Shown here in pieces: positions 19,583 through 29,512 of a stretch of DNA of 64,000 bases. This DNA is from Sphingomonadales bacterium (lineage in GTDB: Bacteria; Pseudomonadota; Alphaproteobacteria; Sphingomonadales; Sphingomonadaceae). Location: assembly GCA_006226685.1 (NCBI GenBank), contig SBGG01000098.1:17393-81392 (forward strand), given 5' to 3'. The translations under genes were made by a program, and so were the position numbers. The notes beneath the pieces were generated by a model. The model had not been told where the DNA came from and did no database searches. It saw only the letters and a list, made by a program, of their open reading frames with translations. Position 1 is the stretch's first letter. Each line of letters starts with the position of its first letter.

Positions 19583-21085
19583 TCAGCCCAGCGCCTTCTT
19601 CAGCAATTCGTTCACCACCTGCGGATTGGCCTTGCCCTGCATCGCCTTCATCGTCTGGCCGACGAAGAAACCGAACAGCGCTTCCTTGCCGCCCTTATAT
19701 TGCGCGACCTTGTCCGCATTATCGGCCAGCACCTTTGCCACCACCGCTTCGATCGCGCCGGTGTCGCTGGTCTGCTTCAGGCCCTTCTCCTCGACGATCT
19801 TGCCCGCCGCATCGCCGGTTTCGAGCATGATCTCGAACACCTGCTTGGCGATGGTGCCGGAAATGGTGCCATCAGCGACAAGCGCCAGCAATTCCGCCGC
19901 CTGCTCCGGATTGACCGGGCTTTCGTCGAGCGACTTGCCCAGACGATTGAGCGCGCCGAACAACTCGGACAGCAGCCAGTTGGCGCTTGCCTTGGCAACC
20001 TCGCCCTCGCTCTTCTTCTGGATGCGTGCGCCTTCGGCCAGCAGCGCCTCGAACCAGCGTGCGGTTTCCGCCTCGGCGGTCAGGCCAGCCGCATTATAGG
20101 CGGAAAGGCCCAGCCCTTCCTCATAGCGCTTCCGTTTCGCATCCGGCAGCTCGGGCAGGGACTGGCGGCATTCCTCGAGAAACGCATCGTCCAGTTCCAG
20201 CGGCAACAGGTCCGGATCCGGGAAATAGCGATAATCATGCGCGTCTTCCTTCGACCGCATGGAGCGCGTTTCCATCTTGTCGGGGTCGAACAGGCGGGTT
20301 TCCTGCACGATCTTCCCGCCGGCTTCGAGCACGTCGACCTGCCGATTCGCCTCCATCTCGATCGCCGCCATCACGAAGCGAACCGAATTGACGTTCTTGG
20401 TCTCGGTGCGCGTACCCAGCTCGCCGCCCGGCTTACGCACGGAAACATTGACGTCCGCGCGCATCGAGCCTTCTTCCATATTGCCGTCGCACGAGCCGAC
20501 ATAGCGCAAAATGGTGCGCAGCTTGCGCAGATAGGCACCTGCTTCGGCCGGAGAGCGCATGTCCGGACGGCTGACGATTTCCATCAGCGCAACACCGGAA
20601 CGGTTGAGATCGACATAGCTGCGCGTCGGATGCTGATCGTGCATCAGCTTACCTGCATCCTGCTCGACATGGATGCGCTCGATACCGATCGTCTTGGTTG
20701 CGCTGTCGGGGTCTTTTTCATCGAGCGTGATCTCGATCTCGCCCTCACCGACAAGCGGATGATAAAGCTGCGAAATCTGGTAACCCTGCGGCAGATCCGC
20801 ATAGAAATAATTTTTGCGGTCGAAACGCGACCATTTGTTGATCTGTGCATTGATCGCCATGCCGGTACGCACCGCCTGGCGGATGCATTCCCGGTTCGGC
20901 ACCGGCAACATGCCCGGCATTGCGGCATCGACAAGGCTGACCTGCGTATTCGGCTCCGCGCCGAAGGCGGTTGCCGCGCCCGAGAACAGCTTGGCCTTGC
21001 TCACCACCTGCGCATGAACTTCGAGGCCGATCACGACCTCCCAATCACCGGTTGCGCCCTGAATGCGATATGTGCTTTCCGTCAT
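19583..21085 (-). CDS. gatB: Asp-tRNA(Asn)/Glu-tRNA(Gln) amidotransferase subunit B
   Basis: 500 aa from the ATG at 21085 ([10 protein letters not shown]). GatB-E domain: [22 protein letters not shown] and the [17 protein letters not shown] signature; a C-terminal YqeY-like domain follows from about 340. GatB is the kinase/tRNA-binding subunit; with GatA and GatC it amidates misacylated Glu-tRNA(Gln) or Asp-tRNA(Asn). A TTG start at 21121 is possible but lacks support. gatC-gatA lie 3.3 kb upstream on the same strand, separated by a three-gene glycosylation cassette. Confidence 0.96.
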   Translation of the reverse strand: MTESTYRIQGATGDWEVVIGLEVHAQVVSKAKLFSGAATAFGAEPNTQVSLVDAAMPGMLPVPNRECIRQAVRTGMAINAQINKWSRFDRKNYFYADLPQGYQISQLYHPLVGEGEIEITLDEKDPDSATKTIGIERIHVEQDAGKLMHDQHPTRSYVDLNRSGVALMEIVSRPDMRSPAEAGAYLRKLRTILRYVGSCDGNMEEGSMRADVNVSVRKPGGELGTRTETKNVNSVRFVMAAIEMEANRQVDVLEAGGKIVQETRLFDPDKMETRSMRSKEDAHDYRYFPDPDLLPLELDDAFLEECRQSLPELPDAKRKRYEEGLGLSAYNAAGLTAEAETARWFEALLAEGARIQKKSEGEVAKASANWLLSELFGALNRLGKSLDESPVNPEQAAELLALVADGTISGTIAKQVFEIMLETGDAAGKIVEEKGLKQTSDTGAIEAVVAKVLADNADKVAQYKGGKEALFGFFVGQTMKAMQGKANPQVVNELLKKALG

Positions 21086-21169
21086 GGCTCGGCCCATGCC
21101 ACCAGCAGCCCCCTTTTTCAATATGCTCTCGTGCCCGGTGGGGCATCGTTCCGATCAATTTCCGTCCGG

Positions 21170-22774
21170 TCAATTGATCCGCAGCACCGCCATATTGCCC
21201 GACTCGCTCACCACCCGGACATTGGCGGGCAACGGGCGGGTCAGCTGATCGCGTCCGCAGATGAAGATATAGCGGAACAGACCGGCCCGGGCGATGGCCG
21301 CGACCTGATCATCATCATAGCCTCGCTCACCCTTGGCATGGGGAATGGTGGCTTCGACACGAGCGACCTGCGCCTCGGCCAGCTTGCCGGTCAGGCGCAA
21401 GGGCTGTTGCGATTCAAAGGCGAACAGCGGCACCATCACCCCCCGCAACGGCAACAGCAGCGGGCGATACATGGAACAGCGCGGAAGATAATTATCCCGA
21501 CGCTTGGTGCCGTAAATCGGCACGTCAGCGAGCAATGCTCCGCGCGGCACCACGGCGGTCACCGCCTGAAACCGCGTAAATTGCCCGGTATAACCGGCCC
21601 AGCCCGTCATCATCGCACCGATCCGCACCACACCGACCAGCGCCACGACGGCAAGGATCAGCCGCGCCTCCCGCGAGCGGGGCCGGGTGATCGACAGGCC
21701 GGCAACCACCACCAGCGCCAGCACCAGCGGAATGCGGTCCGACACATAGCCGACACCGAACAGGCTCGGCGGCGTCACCACGCACAACAGCCCAAACAGC
21801 AGCACCGCCGGGACAAGCCAGATGTGGAGCCGCATATGCCCGCGCCACAACGCCCACGCCACCAGCCCCACCACCAGACAGAAGGTCAGGATGTCGAGAA
21901 TGGGATAAGGGCTTTCCGCCACCCGCACGATCGTTTCCAGCCGATACCAGAATTCGCTGATCAACCGCTCGTCCAGCGATCCGTTCTTCAGATGCTTTTC
22001 AATGCCGCCGGCGGTTGCCCCACCACTAACCCGCGATGTCGATGTCTGGAGAAACAGCAGGGCCGGCAGCACCGCCTGTATCGCCAGCAATGCGCCTGTT
22101 TTCACCACCAGAACAGGATCGGTCAGCGACCGCCGTTCCAGCAGCCGCCCCAGTTCCATCGCCCCCAGCAGCATCCCGTACAGAGCGAAGGCGAAGCCAT
22201 GGCAGAAGAAAATGCCGAGCGCCGCGACCGAACAGACGAGCGTCGCCAGCAAAGGCCGCGACCGCAGCCGGACCCACAACCCCAATGTCCAGAAGACGAG
22301 GCCCAGCCCCAGCAGGAAATTGCTGAACCCCCAGTTGAGGATGAAGCTGTACAGCAGGCCGAGCAGCAGCAACGACGTCAGCGCGCCGGGTCGGCGATTC
22401 AGCGCCGAAGCGAGAAACAGCACACCGGTGAACTCGATCAGCAGGATCGCACCGAGAATCAGCTTGGCCGCCAGCAACGGCGGCACCACCGCGAGCAGCG
22501 GCGTCGCCAGCACATCCAGCCCGAGATTCGGTAATAACGCCCACGCCTTGACATAGTTGGCGGCCAGCGCCGGATCGCCATCGACATGGGACAGCACGAA
22601 ATAGCGGGCGATGTGATTATAATAATCGATCAGCGGCAATATCGGTGTGACCAGCAAGGGCAGCAACAAGGCCAGCGCGCAGAGCAAAGGAACGAGCCAG
22701 CATGGCGTCGCCCGATCATCCCCCCCGACGCCTGCCCAGCCGGTCGCCCGGTCCACTTCACCACCGTCGATCAT
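21170..22774 (-). CDS. Large polytopic membrane protein, candidate third Gtr component (glycosyltransferase)
   Basis: 534 aa with about eleven hydrophobic helices and a soluble C-terminal region (about 420-534) ending VSESGNMAVLRIN. After the first helix comes PLIDYYNHIARYFVL, an acidic loop placed like the catalytic loop of GT-C enzymes. I do not recognise the family by name. It starts 22 nt after the GtrB-like gene, in the position where Gtr serotype-conversion cassettes carry their acceptor-specific membrane glycosyltransferase. That role is inferred from context and topology. Confidence 0.7.
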   Translation of the reverse strand: MIDGGEVDRATGWAGVGGDDRATPCWLVPLLCALALLLPLLVTPILPLIDYYNHIARYFVLSHVDGDPALAANYVKAWALLPNLGLDVLATPLLAVVPPLLAAKLILGAILLIEFTGVLFLASALNRRPGALTSLLLLGLLYSFILNWGFSNFLLGLGLVFWTLGLWVRLRSRPLLATLVCSVAALGIFFCHGFAFALYGMLLGAMELGRLLERRSLTDPVLVVKTGALLAIQAVLPALLFLQTSTSRVSGGATAGGIEKHLKNGSLDERLISEFWYRLETIVRVAESPYPILDILTFCLVVGLVAWALWRGHMRLHIWLVPAVLLFGLLCVVTPPSLFGVGYVSDRIPLVLALVVVAGLSITRPRSREARLILAVVALVGVVRIGAMMTGWAGYTGQFTRFQAVTAVVPRGALLADVPIYGTKRRDNYLPRCSMYRPLLLPLRGVMVPLFAFESQQPLRLTGKLAEAQVARVEATIPHAKGERGYDDDQVAAIARAGLFRYIFICGRDQLTRPLPANVRVVSESGNMAVLRIN

Positions 22775-22796
22775 CGGCTTCCATCCGCCTCGTCAA

Positions 22797-23801
22797 TCAA
22801 AGGACACGGCCCGCGGTATGTCCCGGGGCCGTCATATCGTCATCGAAGGAACCGATTCGTTCCCGAACGATATAAAGGGGCCTGCCCTTCACTTCATTGA
22901 AGATCCGCGCAATATATTCGGCAATCACCCCCATGCCGGTCAGAATCAGGCCGTTCATGAACAGGATCACCGACATCAGCGACGCATAGCCCGGCATGTC
23001 GACACCCATGAAGAGGGTCTTCATGATGATCCACGCCATATAGAAGACAGCAAAGCTGGCGCAGACAATGCCGATATAGGTCCAGATCTTGAGCGGAGCG
23101 GTCGAAAAGGACACGATCCCTTCCAGAGCCAGAGTCCAGAGACGGACAGGCCGGAATTTGGTTTCACCCGCACTGCGCGTCGGTCGCACATACTCGACAG
23201 TCGCCTGCCGGAACCCAAGGCTGGCGAACAGCCCCTTCATGAACCGCTGCCGTTCGGGATATTGCCGCAAAATATCGACCACGCATCGGTCCATCAGGCG
23301 GAAATCGCCGACATTGGACGGCAATGGCACCGACGACATCCGGTTCATCACCTTGTAGAACATCCCGGCGCTGACCCGTTTCGCCCAGCTGTCGCTGGAC
23401 CGGTCACTGCGTGCGGCAAGAACGACCTCATAGCCTTCGCGCCATTTTTCGACCATTTGCGGTATGAGTTCGGGCGGATCCTGCAAATCGACATCGATCG
23501 GAACGACCGCCGCCCCCGATGCATGGTCGATCCCGGCGGTCAGCGCCACTTCCTTGCCGAAATTGCGCGAAAAATCGACCACCTTGATCCGGCCATCGGC
23601 GACGCTGGCGGCCCTCAGCACATCGATCGTCGTATCACGGCTGCCGTCATTGACGAAAATAATCTCCCAATTCTCGTCCACGGAATCGAGCACCGGCCGC
23701 ATCGCGCCGATGAAAATGGGAATCGCCTCTTCCTCATTATAGACAGGCACGACCAGACTGATCAGCGGACGCGCGCCCTCCGGCTTGGCATAGGCGTTCA
23801 A
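22797..23801 (-). CDS. GtrB-like polyprenyl-phosphate glycosyltransferase (GT2)
   Basis: 334 aa. The GT2 domain starts PLISLVVPVYNEEEAIP, with FVNDGSRDTT, FSRNFGKEVALTAGIDHA and the DVDLQDPPELIPQM metal-binding motif; two C-terminal helices (about 245-275 and 280-305) and the ending ARIFNEVKGRPLYIVRE are characteristic of GtrB/ArnC/DPM-type enzymes. It moves a sugar from a nucleotide donor to undecaprenyl phosphate. The start is taken as TTG at 23801, which overlaps the GtrA stop by 4 nt (TTGA) and has GGGGGA 7 nt upstream. In-frame codons to 24194 belong to the gtrA region. Confidence 0.9.
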   Translation of the reverse strand: MNAYAKPEGARPLISLVVPVYNEEEAIPIFIGAMRPVLDSVDENWEIIFVNDGSRDTTIDVLRAASVADGRIKVVDFSRNFGKEVALTAGIDHASGAAVVPIDVDLQDPPELIPQMVEKWREGYEVVLAARSDRSSDSWAKRVSAGMFYKVMNRMSSVPLPSNVGDFRLMDRCVVDILRQYPERQRFMKGLFASLGFRQATVEYVRPTRSAGETKFRPVRLWTLALEGIVSFSTAPLKIWTYIGIVCASFAVFYMAWIIMKTLFMGVDMPGYASLMSVILFMNGLILTGMGVIAEYIARIFNEVKGRPLYIVRERIGSFDDDMTAPGHTAGRVL

Positions 23802-24220
23802 GGATAGGTCCCCCGGAATATGAAGGCCCGCGTTACTGCGAAATTGAGGATAGTCGTGCAACAGGTGCCGAGGATAGCTGACCAAGTCAACCCCAGTACC
23901 GGCGCCGAAATACTGACGATCGCGCTGAACACTATGGAACCGACGACATTGAGCGCCACGAAAGACGCAAACTGAACCGACGCATCGCCACCCTGGCGCC
24001 GGGAGAAAGTCCAGTATTTGTTCAGAAGAAAGCTGTGAACCGTGGCGATCGCATAGCCTGTCCAGCTCGACAACCAGACCGGCCACCCCGCATAGCGGTT
24101 GAGCACATATAATATTGCGAGGCACCAGAAGGTGTTCAATACACCGGTCACGCCGAAGCGAACACCCTCCGAGGCGACATCCGAACGAACCCATTTGCTG
24201 ATGCTGGAGGAATTAAACAT
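23798..24220 (-). CDS. GtrA-like flippase family protein
   Basis: 140 aa with four transmembrane helices. EGVRFGVTGVLNTFWCLAILYVLNR, LLNKYWTF and NFAVTRAFIFRG are hallmark GtrA motifs. GtrA proteins are thought to flip undecaprenyl-phosphate sugars across the inner membrane (family knowledge, partly unproven). The start at 24220 is preceded by AAAGGCGGA. First gene of a tight operon with the GtrB-like and 534-aa membrane genes, inserted between gatA and gatB. Confidence 0.9.
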   Translation of the reverse strand: MFNSSSISKWVRSDVASEGVRFGVTGVLNTFWCLAILYVLNRYAGWPVWLSSWTGYAIATVHSFLLNKYWTFSRRQGGDASVQFASFVALNVVGSIVFSAIVSISAPVLGLTWSAILGTCCTTILNFAVTRAFIFRGTYP

Positions 24221-24338
24221 TCCGCCTTTCCGGAAGACCGAGAGAAACCGAGCCGGCCATAGCGCATGCACCGGTGGCCGACTGACGAGCGGAACCGGAG
24301 TTTCCGCGCGAATCGGACATAAACCATGAATGATTAAG

Positions 24339-24344
24339 ATTATA
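24339..24344 (-). promoter_or_regulatory. Possible -10 box for the gtrA-gtrB cassette
   Basis: Minus-strand TATAAT, about 118 nt upstream of the gtrA start and just past the gatA hairpin. The -35 position is GC-rich and does not match consensus. Confidence 0.25.
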
Positions 24345-24369
24345 CGGAGGCAGGCTTATTTTGCCTCCG
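24345..24369 (-). terminator. Hairpin downstream of gatA
   Basis: CGGAGGCA (24345-24352) pairs perfectly with TGCCTCCG (24362-24369) with a 9-nt loop, about 77 nt beyond the gatA stop. It probably ends the gatCA transcript before the gtr cassette. A TATAAT (minus strand, 24339-24344) lies directly after it and could serve as the -10 box for gtrA, but no -35 match is seen. Confidence 0.5.
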
Positions 24370-24445
24370 CCCTTCCACGAACGCCCGCATGGGCCTTCGG
24401 GCCGCCTCTCTCCGCTGACAGACCGAAGAGAAAGCGGCCTGGAAA

Positions 24446-25921
24446 TCACCACCATTGCTCCGGCCGCGCGGCAAAGCCCGCACGCTCTTCCAGCGCCAGC
24501 GCTGCGTTGAGCACGCCCTGCTCGTCCAGCGCCTTGCCGATGATCTGAAGCCCGAGCGGCAGACCGCCGCTATCGAGACCGCAGGGCACCGCCATGGCAG
24601 GCAGGCCCGCAAGGCTGGCCGGGACCGTGAAAACATCGTTCAGATACATTTCCAGCGGATCGGCTTTCTTTTCGCCCAGCGCAAAAGCCGAGGACGGCGC
24701 GGTCGGCGTCAGCAGCACGTCGCACTGTTCAAACGCCTGTTCGAAATCCCGCGCGATCAGCGCCCGCACCTTGCACGCCTGAGTATAATAGGCGTCGTAG
24801 AAACCGGCGGAAAGCACATAGGTGCCGATCAGGATGCGGCGCTTCACCTCGTCGCCGAAACCGGCGGCGCGGGTGGCGGCATACATGTCCTGAAGCCCGG
24901 CGCCCTCGGGCAGGACCCGCTCACCGTAACGCACGCCGTCATAGCGAGCGAGGTTTGACGACGCCTCAGCCGGCGCGATGATATAATAGGTCGGCAGCGC
25001 GTACTGCGTGTGCGGCAGCGATACCTCGACCACCTCGGCACCCGCATCCTTCAGCCACTGGACGCCCTTGTCCCACAGCGCGGCAATTTCGGCATTGAGA
25101 CCGTCGGGACGATATTCCTTCGGAATACCGACCTTCTTGCCCTTGAGGTCGGACGACAGGCCCGCCTCCCACTGCGGCACGGGCAGGTCGAGGCTGGTCG
25201 CATCCTTGGGATCGAACCCGGCCATCACCTCCAGCATGATCGCACTGTCACGCACGGTACGCGCCATCGCGCCCGCCTGATCCAGCGAACTGGCAAAGGC
25301 CACGACACCCCAGCGCGAACAGCGGCCATAGGTCGGCTTAATCCCAGCAATGCCGGTGAAGGCGGCAGGCTGGCGAATCGAGCCACCGGTATCGGTACCG
25401 GTCGCCGCCGGACACAAACGTGCGGCGATCGCCGCCGAGGAACCGCCGGACGAACCGCCCGGCGTCAGATCCTTGCCGTCCGCGCTCTTCCAGGGCGAGA
25501 TGACGTTGCCGAAATAGCTCGTCTCGTTGGACGATCCCATGGCGAACTGATCGAGGTTGAGTTTGCCCAGCACCCCGGCGCCCGCCGCCGCGAGCCTGCC
25601 CGAGACGGTCGATTCATAGGTCGGGACGAAGCCTTCGAGCATGTGCGAGGCGGCCGTGGTCTGCACGCCTTCGGTGCAGAACAGGTCCTTCATGCCGATC
25701 GGCACGCCCGAAAGCGGCTTGAGATCGCCCGATGCCCGTGCCTTGTCGGCAGCGTCGGCGGCCTCCAGCGCCTTTTCCGGCGTTTCGACGATATAGGCGT
25801 TGAGCGCCCGGCCTGCTTCGACCGCCGCGTTGAACGCCTCGGCCACTTCACGCGCGGAAAAACTGCCCTGCGCCACGCCGTCGCGGATTTCCGCGACCGT
25901 CAGATCGGTAAGATTTGTCAT
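24446..25921 (-). CDS. gatA: Asp-tRNA(Asn)/Glu-tRNA(Gln) amidotransferase subunit A
   Basis: 491 aa amidase-signature enzyme. The Ser-cisSer-Lys triad is visible: Lys in VPIGMKDLF, Ser in [10 protein letters not shown], and nucleophile Ser in [14 protein letters not shown]. It hydrolyses glutamine and channels ammonia to GatB. The start overlaps the gatC stop by one base (TAATG). It is followed by a hairpin and then by the gtr cassette instead of gatB. Confidence 0.97.
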   Translation of the reverse strand: MTNLTDLTVAEIRDGVAQGSFSAREVAEAFNAAVEAGRALNAYIVETPEKALEAADAADKARASGDLKPLSGVPIGMKDLFCTEGVQTTAASHMLEGFVPTYESTVSGRLAAAGAGVLGKLNLDQFAMGSSNETSYFGNVISPWKSADGKDLTPGGSSGGSSAAIAARLCPAATGTDTGGSIRQPAAFTGIAGIKPTYGRCSRWGVVAFASSLDQAGAMARTVRDSAIMLEVMAGFDPKDATSLDLPVPQWEAGLSSDLKGKKVGIPKEYRPDGLNAEIAALWDKGVQWLKDAGAEVVEVSLPHTQYALPTYYIIAPAEASSNLARYDGVRYGERVLPEGAGLQDMYAATRAAGFGDEVKRRILIGTYVLSAGFYDAYYTQACKVRALIARDFEQAFEQCDVLLTPTAPSSAFALGEKKADPLEMYLNDVFTVPASLAGLPAMAVPCGLDSGGLPLGLQIIGKALDEQGVLNAALALEERAGFAARPEQWW

Positions 25922-26208
25922 TATTCGATCACCTTCGGCACGGCGAAAAAGCCGTGCTCCGCCTGCGGCGCATTGGCCAGCACCTTGTCACGCACATTGC
26001 CATCCGTCACCGCGTCGTCGCGCAGGCGCAAATGGTTGGGGATGACGGCGGTCATCGGCTCGACACCGCTGACATCGACCTGTCCCAGTTGCTCGACCCA
26101 GTGGAGAATATTGTTGAGTTCGGGCACCAGCGCATCGGCCTCGCCGTCGGTGACGGCGATACGGGCGAGACTGGCGACCTTTTTCACGGTGCTGCTATCT
26201 ACGGACAT
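25921..26208 (-). CDS. gatC: Asp-tRNA(Asn)/Glu-tRNA(Gln) amidotransferase subunit C
   Basis: 95 aa, the standard GatC length. [19 protein letters not shown] opens like other Gat[24 protein letters not shown] is the conserved core and a C-terminal [15 protein letters not shown] tail completes it. It acts as a scaffold wrapping GatA and GatB. First gene of the gatC-gatA pair, with a 1-nt overlap to gatA. The 222-nt gap to the divergent DUF3089 gene contains the promoters; I see no clear boxes. Confidence 0.95.
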   Translation of the reverse strand: MSVDSSTVKKVASLARIAVTDGEADALVPELNNILHWVEQLGQVDVSGVEPMTAVIPNHLRLRDDAVTDGNVRDKVLANAPQAEHGFFAVPKVIE

Positions 26209-26430
26209 GCTTTCCGACTTTTCCAGAAACGGGCCGATGCCGACCCTGAGATCAAGAATGCGCGCTAGCACCCGGTCCGGTATCCATCAACCCCATCCCG
26301 CATTCGGTGCCCGCCTCTTGCCATCCTGCCTCTTGCCAAGAGCAGCGGGATGCACAAAACGCATGCACAGCCCCGAACGCGCAGTTGCGTTCCGGCGAAT
26401 TTTATGCTGCACTGCACAAATGGAGCAACG

Positions 26431-27567
26431 ATGGCGGCCCGGAAATTCCTTTATGTCGTGGCGGCGCTCATCGTGCTGACACTGGGGTCCGCCTTTGCCT
26501 ACAGAATGTGGGGGCAGCAGATGCTGGGCGCGGTCATGGTGCCCAGCGCCCGTTTTTCCGAGCCGAACCGGCTGACCGCCACCGATTATGCAGACCGCAA
26601 GCTGTGGCTGGCCCGCCCGGACATCAGCGCTACCAATGATTCGACCTGGCTGCCGCAGGGCGTGAAGCGCACGGAACCTGGCCCCGCCGCGGTCTTCTAT
26701 GTTCACCCGACCAGCTATATGGCGCCGTTCAACATCGCCCGCTGGAACGCCTCGCTGGAAGATGAGGAAAGTCAGGAAACCGCGCGCCGCTTTGTGATGA
26801 CGCAGGCGAGCGCCTTCACGACCGCAGGGCAGATATGGGCGCCGCGCTATCATCAGGCGCATTTCGGCGCTTTCCTGAGCCGCAGCGAGGATGCGACCAG
26901 CGCCATCAACGCCGCCTATCGCGAGGTCGTTGCCGCCTTCAAGGTGTTTCTGACGGAAAATCCGGCCGGTCCCGTCATTCTGGCTGGGCATAGCCAGGGG
27001 GCGATGCACCTGCTGCGGCTGATGAAGAATGAAGTCGCGGGCAAGGAAGTGGCCGGGCGCATTGTCGCGGCTTATCTGGTCGGCTGGCCGGTATCGCTGA
27101 CCGCCGATATTCCCGCGCTGGGCCTTCCGGCCTGCGAACGGGCCGATCAGGCGGGATGTGTGCTTTCGTGGCAGAGCTTCGCCGAACCGGCCAATCCAGC
27201 GGCGGTCCTCGGCGCCTATGGCCATTATCGCGGCATGACCGGCAAGCAGCGGGACGGAACGCCCATGCTGTGCATCAATCCGCTCACCGGCATGCAGGGC
27301 AACGCGGCACCGGCCAAGGCCAATCTCGGCACACTTGGCCCCTCGATTCAGCTCGACGGCCGGGATGCGCGGCTCATCAAGGGCGCGGTCAGCGCGCGAT
27401 GCGGCACCGAAGGCAAGGAAGCGGGCTTCCTGCTGGTCGGCACGCCGCCGCAGCTCGGCCCCTATGTGCTGCCGGGCAATAATTATCATGTCTATGATTA
27501 TGCGCTGTTCTGGGCCAATATCCGCGCCGACGCGACAAAGAGGCTGACGACATTTCTGGCGCAATAA
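26431..27567 (+). CDS. DUF3089 family alpha/beta-hydrolase-like membrane-anchored protein
   Basis: 378 aa from the ATG at 26431, which has a GGAG 7 nt upstream. One N-terminal hydrophobic helix ([18 protein letters not shown]) acts as anchor or uncleaved signal. The soluble part has VFYVHPTSY near the start and the nucleophile elbow [12 protein letters not shown], with a late His candidate in [12 protein letters not shown]. These are DUF3089 features; the family is predicted to be esterase-like but no substrate is known. Its stop lies 32 nt before the annotated ruvX start, and in-frame ruvX-like codons begin at the stop itself. Confidence 0.85.
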   Translation: MAARKFLYVVAALIVLTLGSAFAYRMWGQQMLGAVMVPSARFSEPNRLTATDYADRKLWLARPDISATNDSTWLPQGVKRTEPGPAAVFYVHPTSYMAPFNIARWNASLEDEESQETARRFVMTQASAFTTAGQIWAPRYHQAHFGAFLSRSEDATSAINAAYREVVAAFKVFLTENPAGPVILAGHSQGAMHLLRLMKNEVAGKEVAGRIVAAYLVGWPVSLTADIPALGLPACERADQAGCVLSWQSFAEPANPAAVLGAYGHYRGMTGKQRDGTPMLCINPLTGMQGNAAPAKANLGTLGPSIQLDGRDARLIKGAVSARCGTEGKEAGFLLVGTPPQLGPYVLPGNNYHVYDYALFWANIRADATKRLTTFLAQ

Positions 27568-27599
27568 TTACCACCGACAAGGCGGCCTATAGAGAAGCA

Positions 27600-28022
27600 T
27601 TGCCCGAGGGCGGACGGCTGATCGGCATGGATGTCGGCAGCCGGACCATCGGTCTTGCGCTGTGCGATGCGGGCTGGACCATCGCCAGCGCCGCCCACAC
27701 GATCAACCGCACCAAGTTCAGCAAGGACAAGGCGAAGCTGGTCGAATTCCTGACCCAGCAGCAGGTGAAGGGCATCGTCATCGGCCTGCCGCTCAATCTC
27801 GACGGATCAAACAGCCCGCGCGCGCAGGCCAGTCGCGCCTTCGCACAGAATATCGCCGATCTGGGCCTGCCGATCCTGCTGTGGGACGAACGCTGGTCGA
27901 CTCAGGCGGTGACGCGGATGATGATCGATGCCGACACCAGCCGCGCCCGCCGCGACGAGCTGGTCGACAAGCTCGCGGCCAGCTACATATTGCAAGGGGC
28001 GATCGACGCGCTGACCCTGTAA
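27600..28022 (+). CDS. ruvX: Putative Holliday junction resolvase RuvX/YqgF
   Basis: 140 aa from a TTG at 27600. The RNase-H-like fold has the catalytic Asp in [17 protein letters not shown], then [12 protein letters not shown] and [13 protein letters not shown], with a final Asp in [14 protein letters not shown]. The family processes pre-16S rRNA and/or Holliday junctions. Start choice is uncertain: there is no ATG, and codons from 27567 (ATT, ACC, ACC, GAC...) read [16 protein letters not shown] in frame, which resembles the N terminus I recall for sphingomonad homologues. A GAGAAG near the TTG supports 27600. Confidence 0.92.
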   Translation: MPEGGRLIGMDVGSRTIGLALCDAGWTIASAAHTINRTKFSKDKAKLVEFLTQQQVKGIVIGLPLNLDGSNSPRAQASRAFAQNIADLGLPILLWDERWSTQAVTRMMIDADTSRARRDELVDKLAASYILQGAIDALTL

Positions 28023-28046
28023 CCGGGTCGCGGAGGGGGAGATGGC

Positions 28047-28355
28047 ATGGAGGGAATAAGCGCGGCCCACATGCTTGTCCTCTGGCTGATCGGCGCCAAT
28101 GTCGCGGCGTTCGTCGCCATGGTGGTGGACAAGGAATCGGCCCGCGCCGGAACCTGGCGCATTTCCGAAAACACGCTGATCCTGCTGTCCTTCATCGGCG
28201 GCTCCCTCGGCGCGCTGCTCGCCTCGCGACTGGTCCGGCACAAGACGCGCAAACAGCCCATCGCCGCAATCCTCACCTTCATGCCGGTACTGCATCTGGG
28301 AATCGGCCTGTTCTGGGCCAGCGGCATCATATACCCCGCCTCCGCTCTGCCCTGA
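28047..28355 (+). CDS. DUF1294 family small membrane protein
   Basis: 102 aa with three hydrophobic helices. The conserved DUF1294 core is seen: [41 protein letters not shown]. The family is a widespread inner-membrane protein of unknown function. A strong ribosome site (GGAGGGG) lies upstream. It sits between ruvX and pyrB, 24 nt after the former and 52 nt before the latter, and is probably part of the same transcript. Confidence 0.88.
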   Translation: MEGISAAHMLVLWLIGANVAAFVAMVVDKESARAGTWRISENTLILLSFIGGSLGALLASRLVRHKTRKQPIAAILTFMPVLHLGIGLFWASGIIYPASALP

Positions 28356-28407
28356 AGGGCAGCACAGCCCTTGCCCTTGGCCCGCGCCTGTCCTAAGGCT
28401 CCCGCTC

Positions 28408-29403
28408 ATGCCCAACATGACCGCAGAGCCTCCGACCGCTTCCCTTTCGGGCCGGGACCTGTTCCCGCACAGACATCTTCTCGGCATTGCCCAGCTCAAG
28501 CCATGGGAAATCCGTTTTCTGCTGGACGAGGCCGAACATTGGGTCGGCATCAACCGCATGGGCGCAAGCAAACATGACGACCGCCTGTCCGGCCTGACGC
28601 AGATCAACGCCTTTTTCGAAAATTCCACGCGCACGCTGCTGAGCTTCGAAATTGCGGGCAAGCGGCTTGGCGCGGACGTGGTCAATATGCACGCCGCCCA
28701 GTCGAGCGTGAAAAAAGGCGAAACCCTGATCGACACGGCGGTGACGCTGAACGCGATGCGCGCCGACGTGATCGTGATCCGCCACATGAGCTCGGGCGCG
28801 GTGCAGCTGATCGCCGATCAGGTCGATTGCCCGGTGCTGAACGCGGGCGACGGCTGGCATGAGCATCCGACGCAGGCCCTGCTCGATGCGCTGACGATCC
28901 GGCGGCGGCGTGGCTCGATCGAAGGCCAGATCGTCACCATTTGCGGCGACGTGCTGCACAGCCGGGTCGCGCGATCCAACATGCTGAGCCTCGCCGCGCT
29001 GGGCGCGCAGGTGCGCGTGGTTGCGCCGCCGACGCTGCTGCCCGCCGATGTCGACTGCATGGCCGCCACCCCCTATACCGATTTCGACGCCGCGCTCGAC
29101 GGGGCTGATGTGGTGATGATGCTGCGGCTTCAGAATGAGCGGATGGACGGCGCCTTCATCCCTTCTCCGCGCGAATATCACATGCTGTACGGCCTGACAC
29201 CCGAACGGCTGGCAAAGGCCAGGCCCGATGCGCTGGTGATGCATCCCGGACCGATGAACAGAGGAGTGGAAATCACCAGCGGCGTCGCCGACGATCCCGA
29301 CCGCTCCGCCATTACCGAACAGGTCGAAATGGGCGTCGCGGTGCGCATGGCCTGCCTTGACGTGCTGACCCGCGGCGCGCGGAATGTGGAGGGATGGGCT
29401 TGA
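28408..29403 (+). CDS. pyrB: Aspartate carbamoyltransferase catalytic subunit
   Basis: 331 aa. It condenses carbamoyl phosphate and aspartate, the first committed step of pyrimidine synthesis. The carbamoyl-phosphate loop [13 protein letters not shown] and the 80s loop [12 protein letters not shown] are intact; [20 protein letters not shown] and a late [12 protein letters not shown] complete the active site. Immediately downstream is a dihydroorotase-like gene, the arrangement of dodecameric PyrB/pseudo-PyrC complexes. The stop codon lies inside the first unit of a 36-bp repeat. Confidence 0.96.
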   Translation: MPNMTAEPPTASLSGRDLFPHRHLLGIAQLKPWEIRFLLDEAEHWVGINRMGASKHDDRLSGLTQINAFFENSTRTLLSFEIAGKRLGADVVNMHAAQSSVKKGETLIDTAVTLNAMRADVIVIRHMSSGAVQLIADQVDCPVLNAGDGWHEHPTQALLDALTIRRRRGSIEGQIVTICGDVLHSRVARSNMLSLAALGAQVRVVAPPTLLPADVDCMAATPYTDFDAALDGADVVMMLRLQNERMDGAFIPSPREYHMLYGLTPERLAKARPDALVMHPGPMNRGVEITSGVADDPDRSAITEQVEMGVAVRMACLDVLTRGARNVEGWA

Positions 29404-29497
29404 ACATCCTGACCAGCAAAGGCCGAGGGATGGGCTTGAACATCCCGACCAACATAAAGCACGGGATGGGCTGGACCATTCCAACCGACAGAAAATC
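29390..29497 (+). repeat. Three tandem 36-bp repeats at the pyrB/pyrC-like junction
   Basis: Units 29390-29425, 29426-29461 and 29462-29497 share A/CGGGATGGGCT at the start and a CATCC or CATTCC about 14 nt on. In unit 2 GGGATG pairs with CATCCC around an 8-nt loop; units 1 and 3 keep most of the pairing, so each is a short palindrome. The array covers the pyrB stop and is in frame (12 codons per unit) with the following gene. Confidence 0.8.
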
Positions 29498-29512
29498 CAT
29501 GGAGGGACGGGT

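Noticed and set aside
19523..22534. A 1003-codon open frame on the plus strand
   Set aside because: It is antisense to gatB and the 534-aa membrane gene, with Arg/His/Gln-rich composition typical of GC-rich shadow frames.
22797..24194. A single 465-aa open frame covering the GT2 gene and its upstream part
   Set aside because: The first 131 codons overlap gtrA in another frame and have no protein-like pattern; the real GT2 gene starts at the TTG at 23801.
29384..29512. N-terminal extension of the PyrC-like protein from the ATG at 29384
   Set aside because: A good ribosome site lies at the ATG at 29513 and the extension consists only of the repeat; kept as a finding, not as the gene start.
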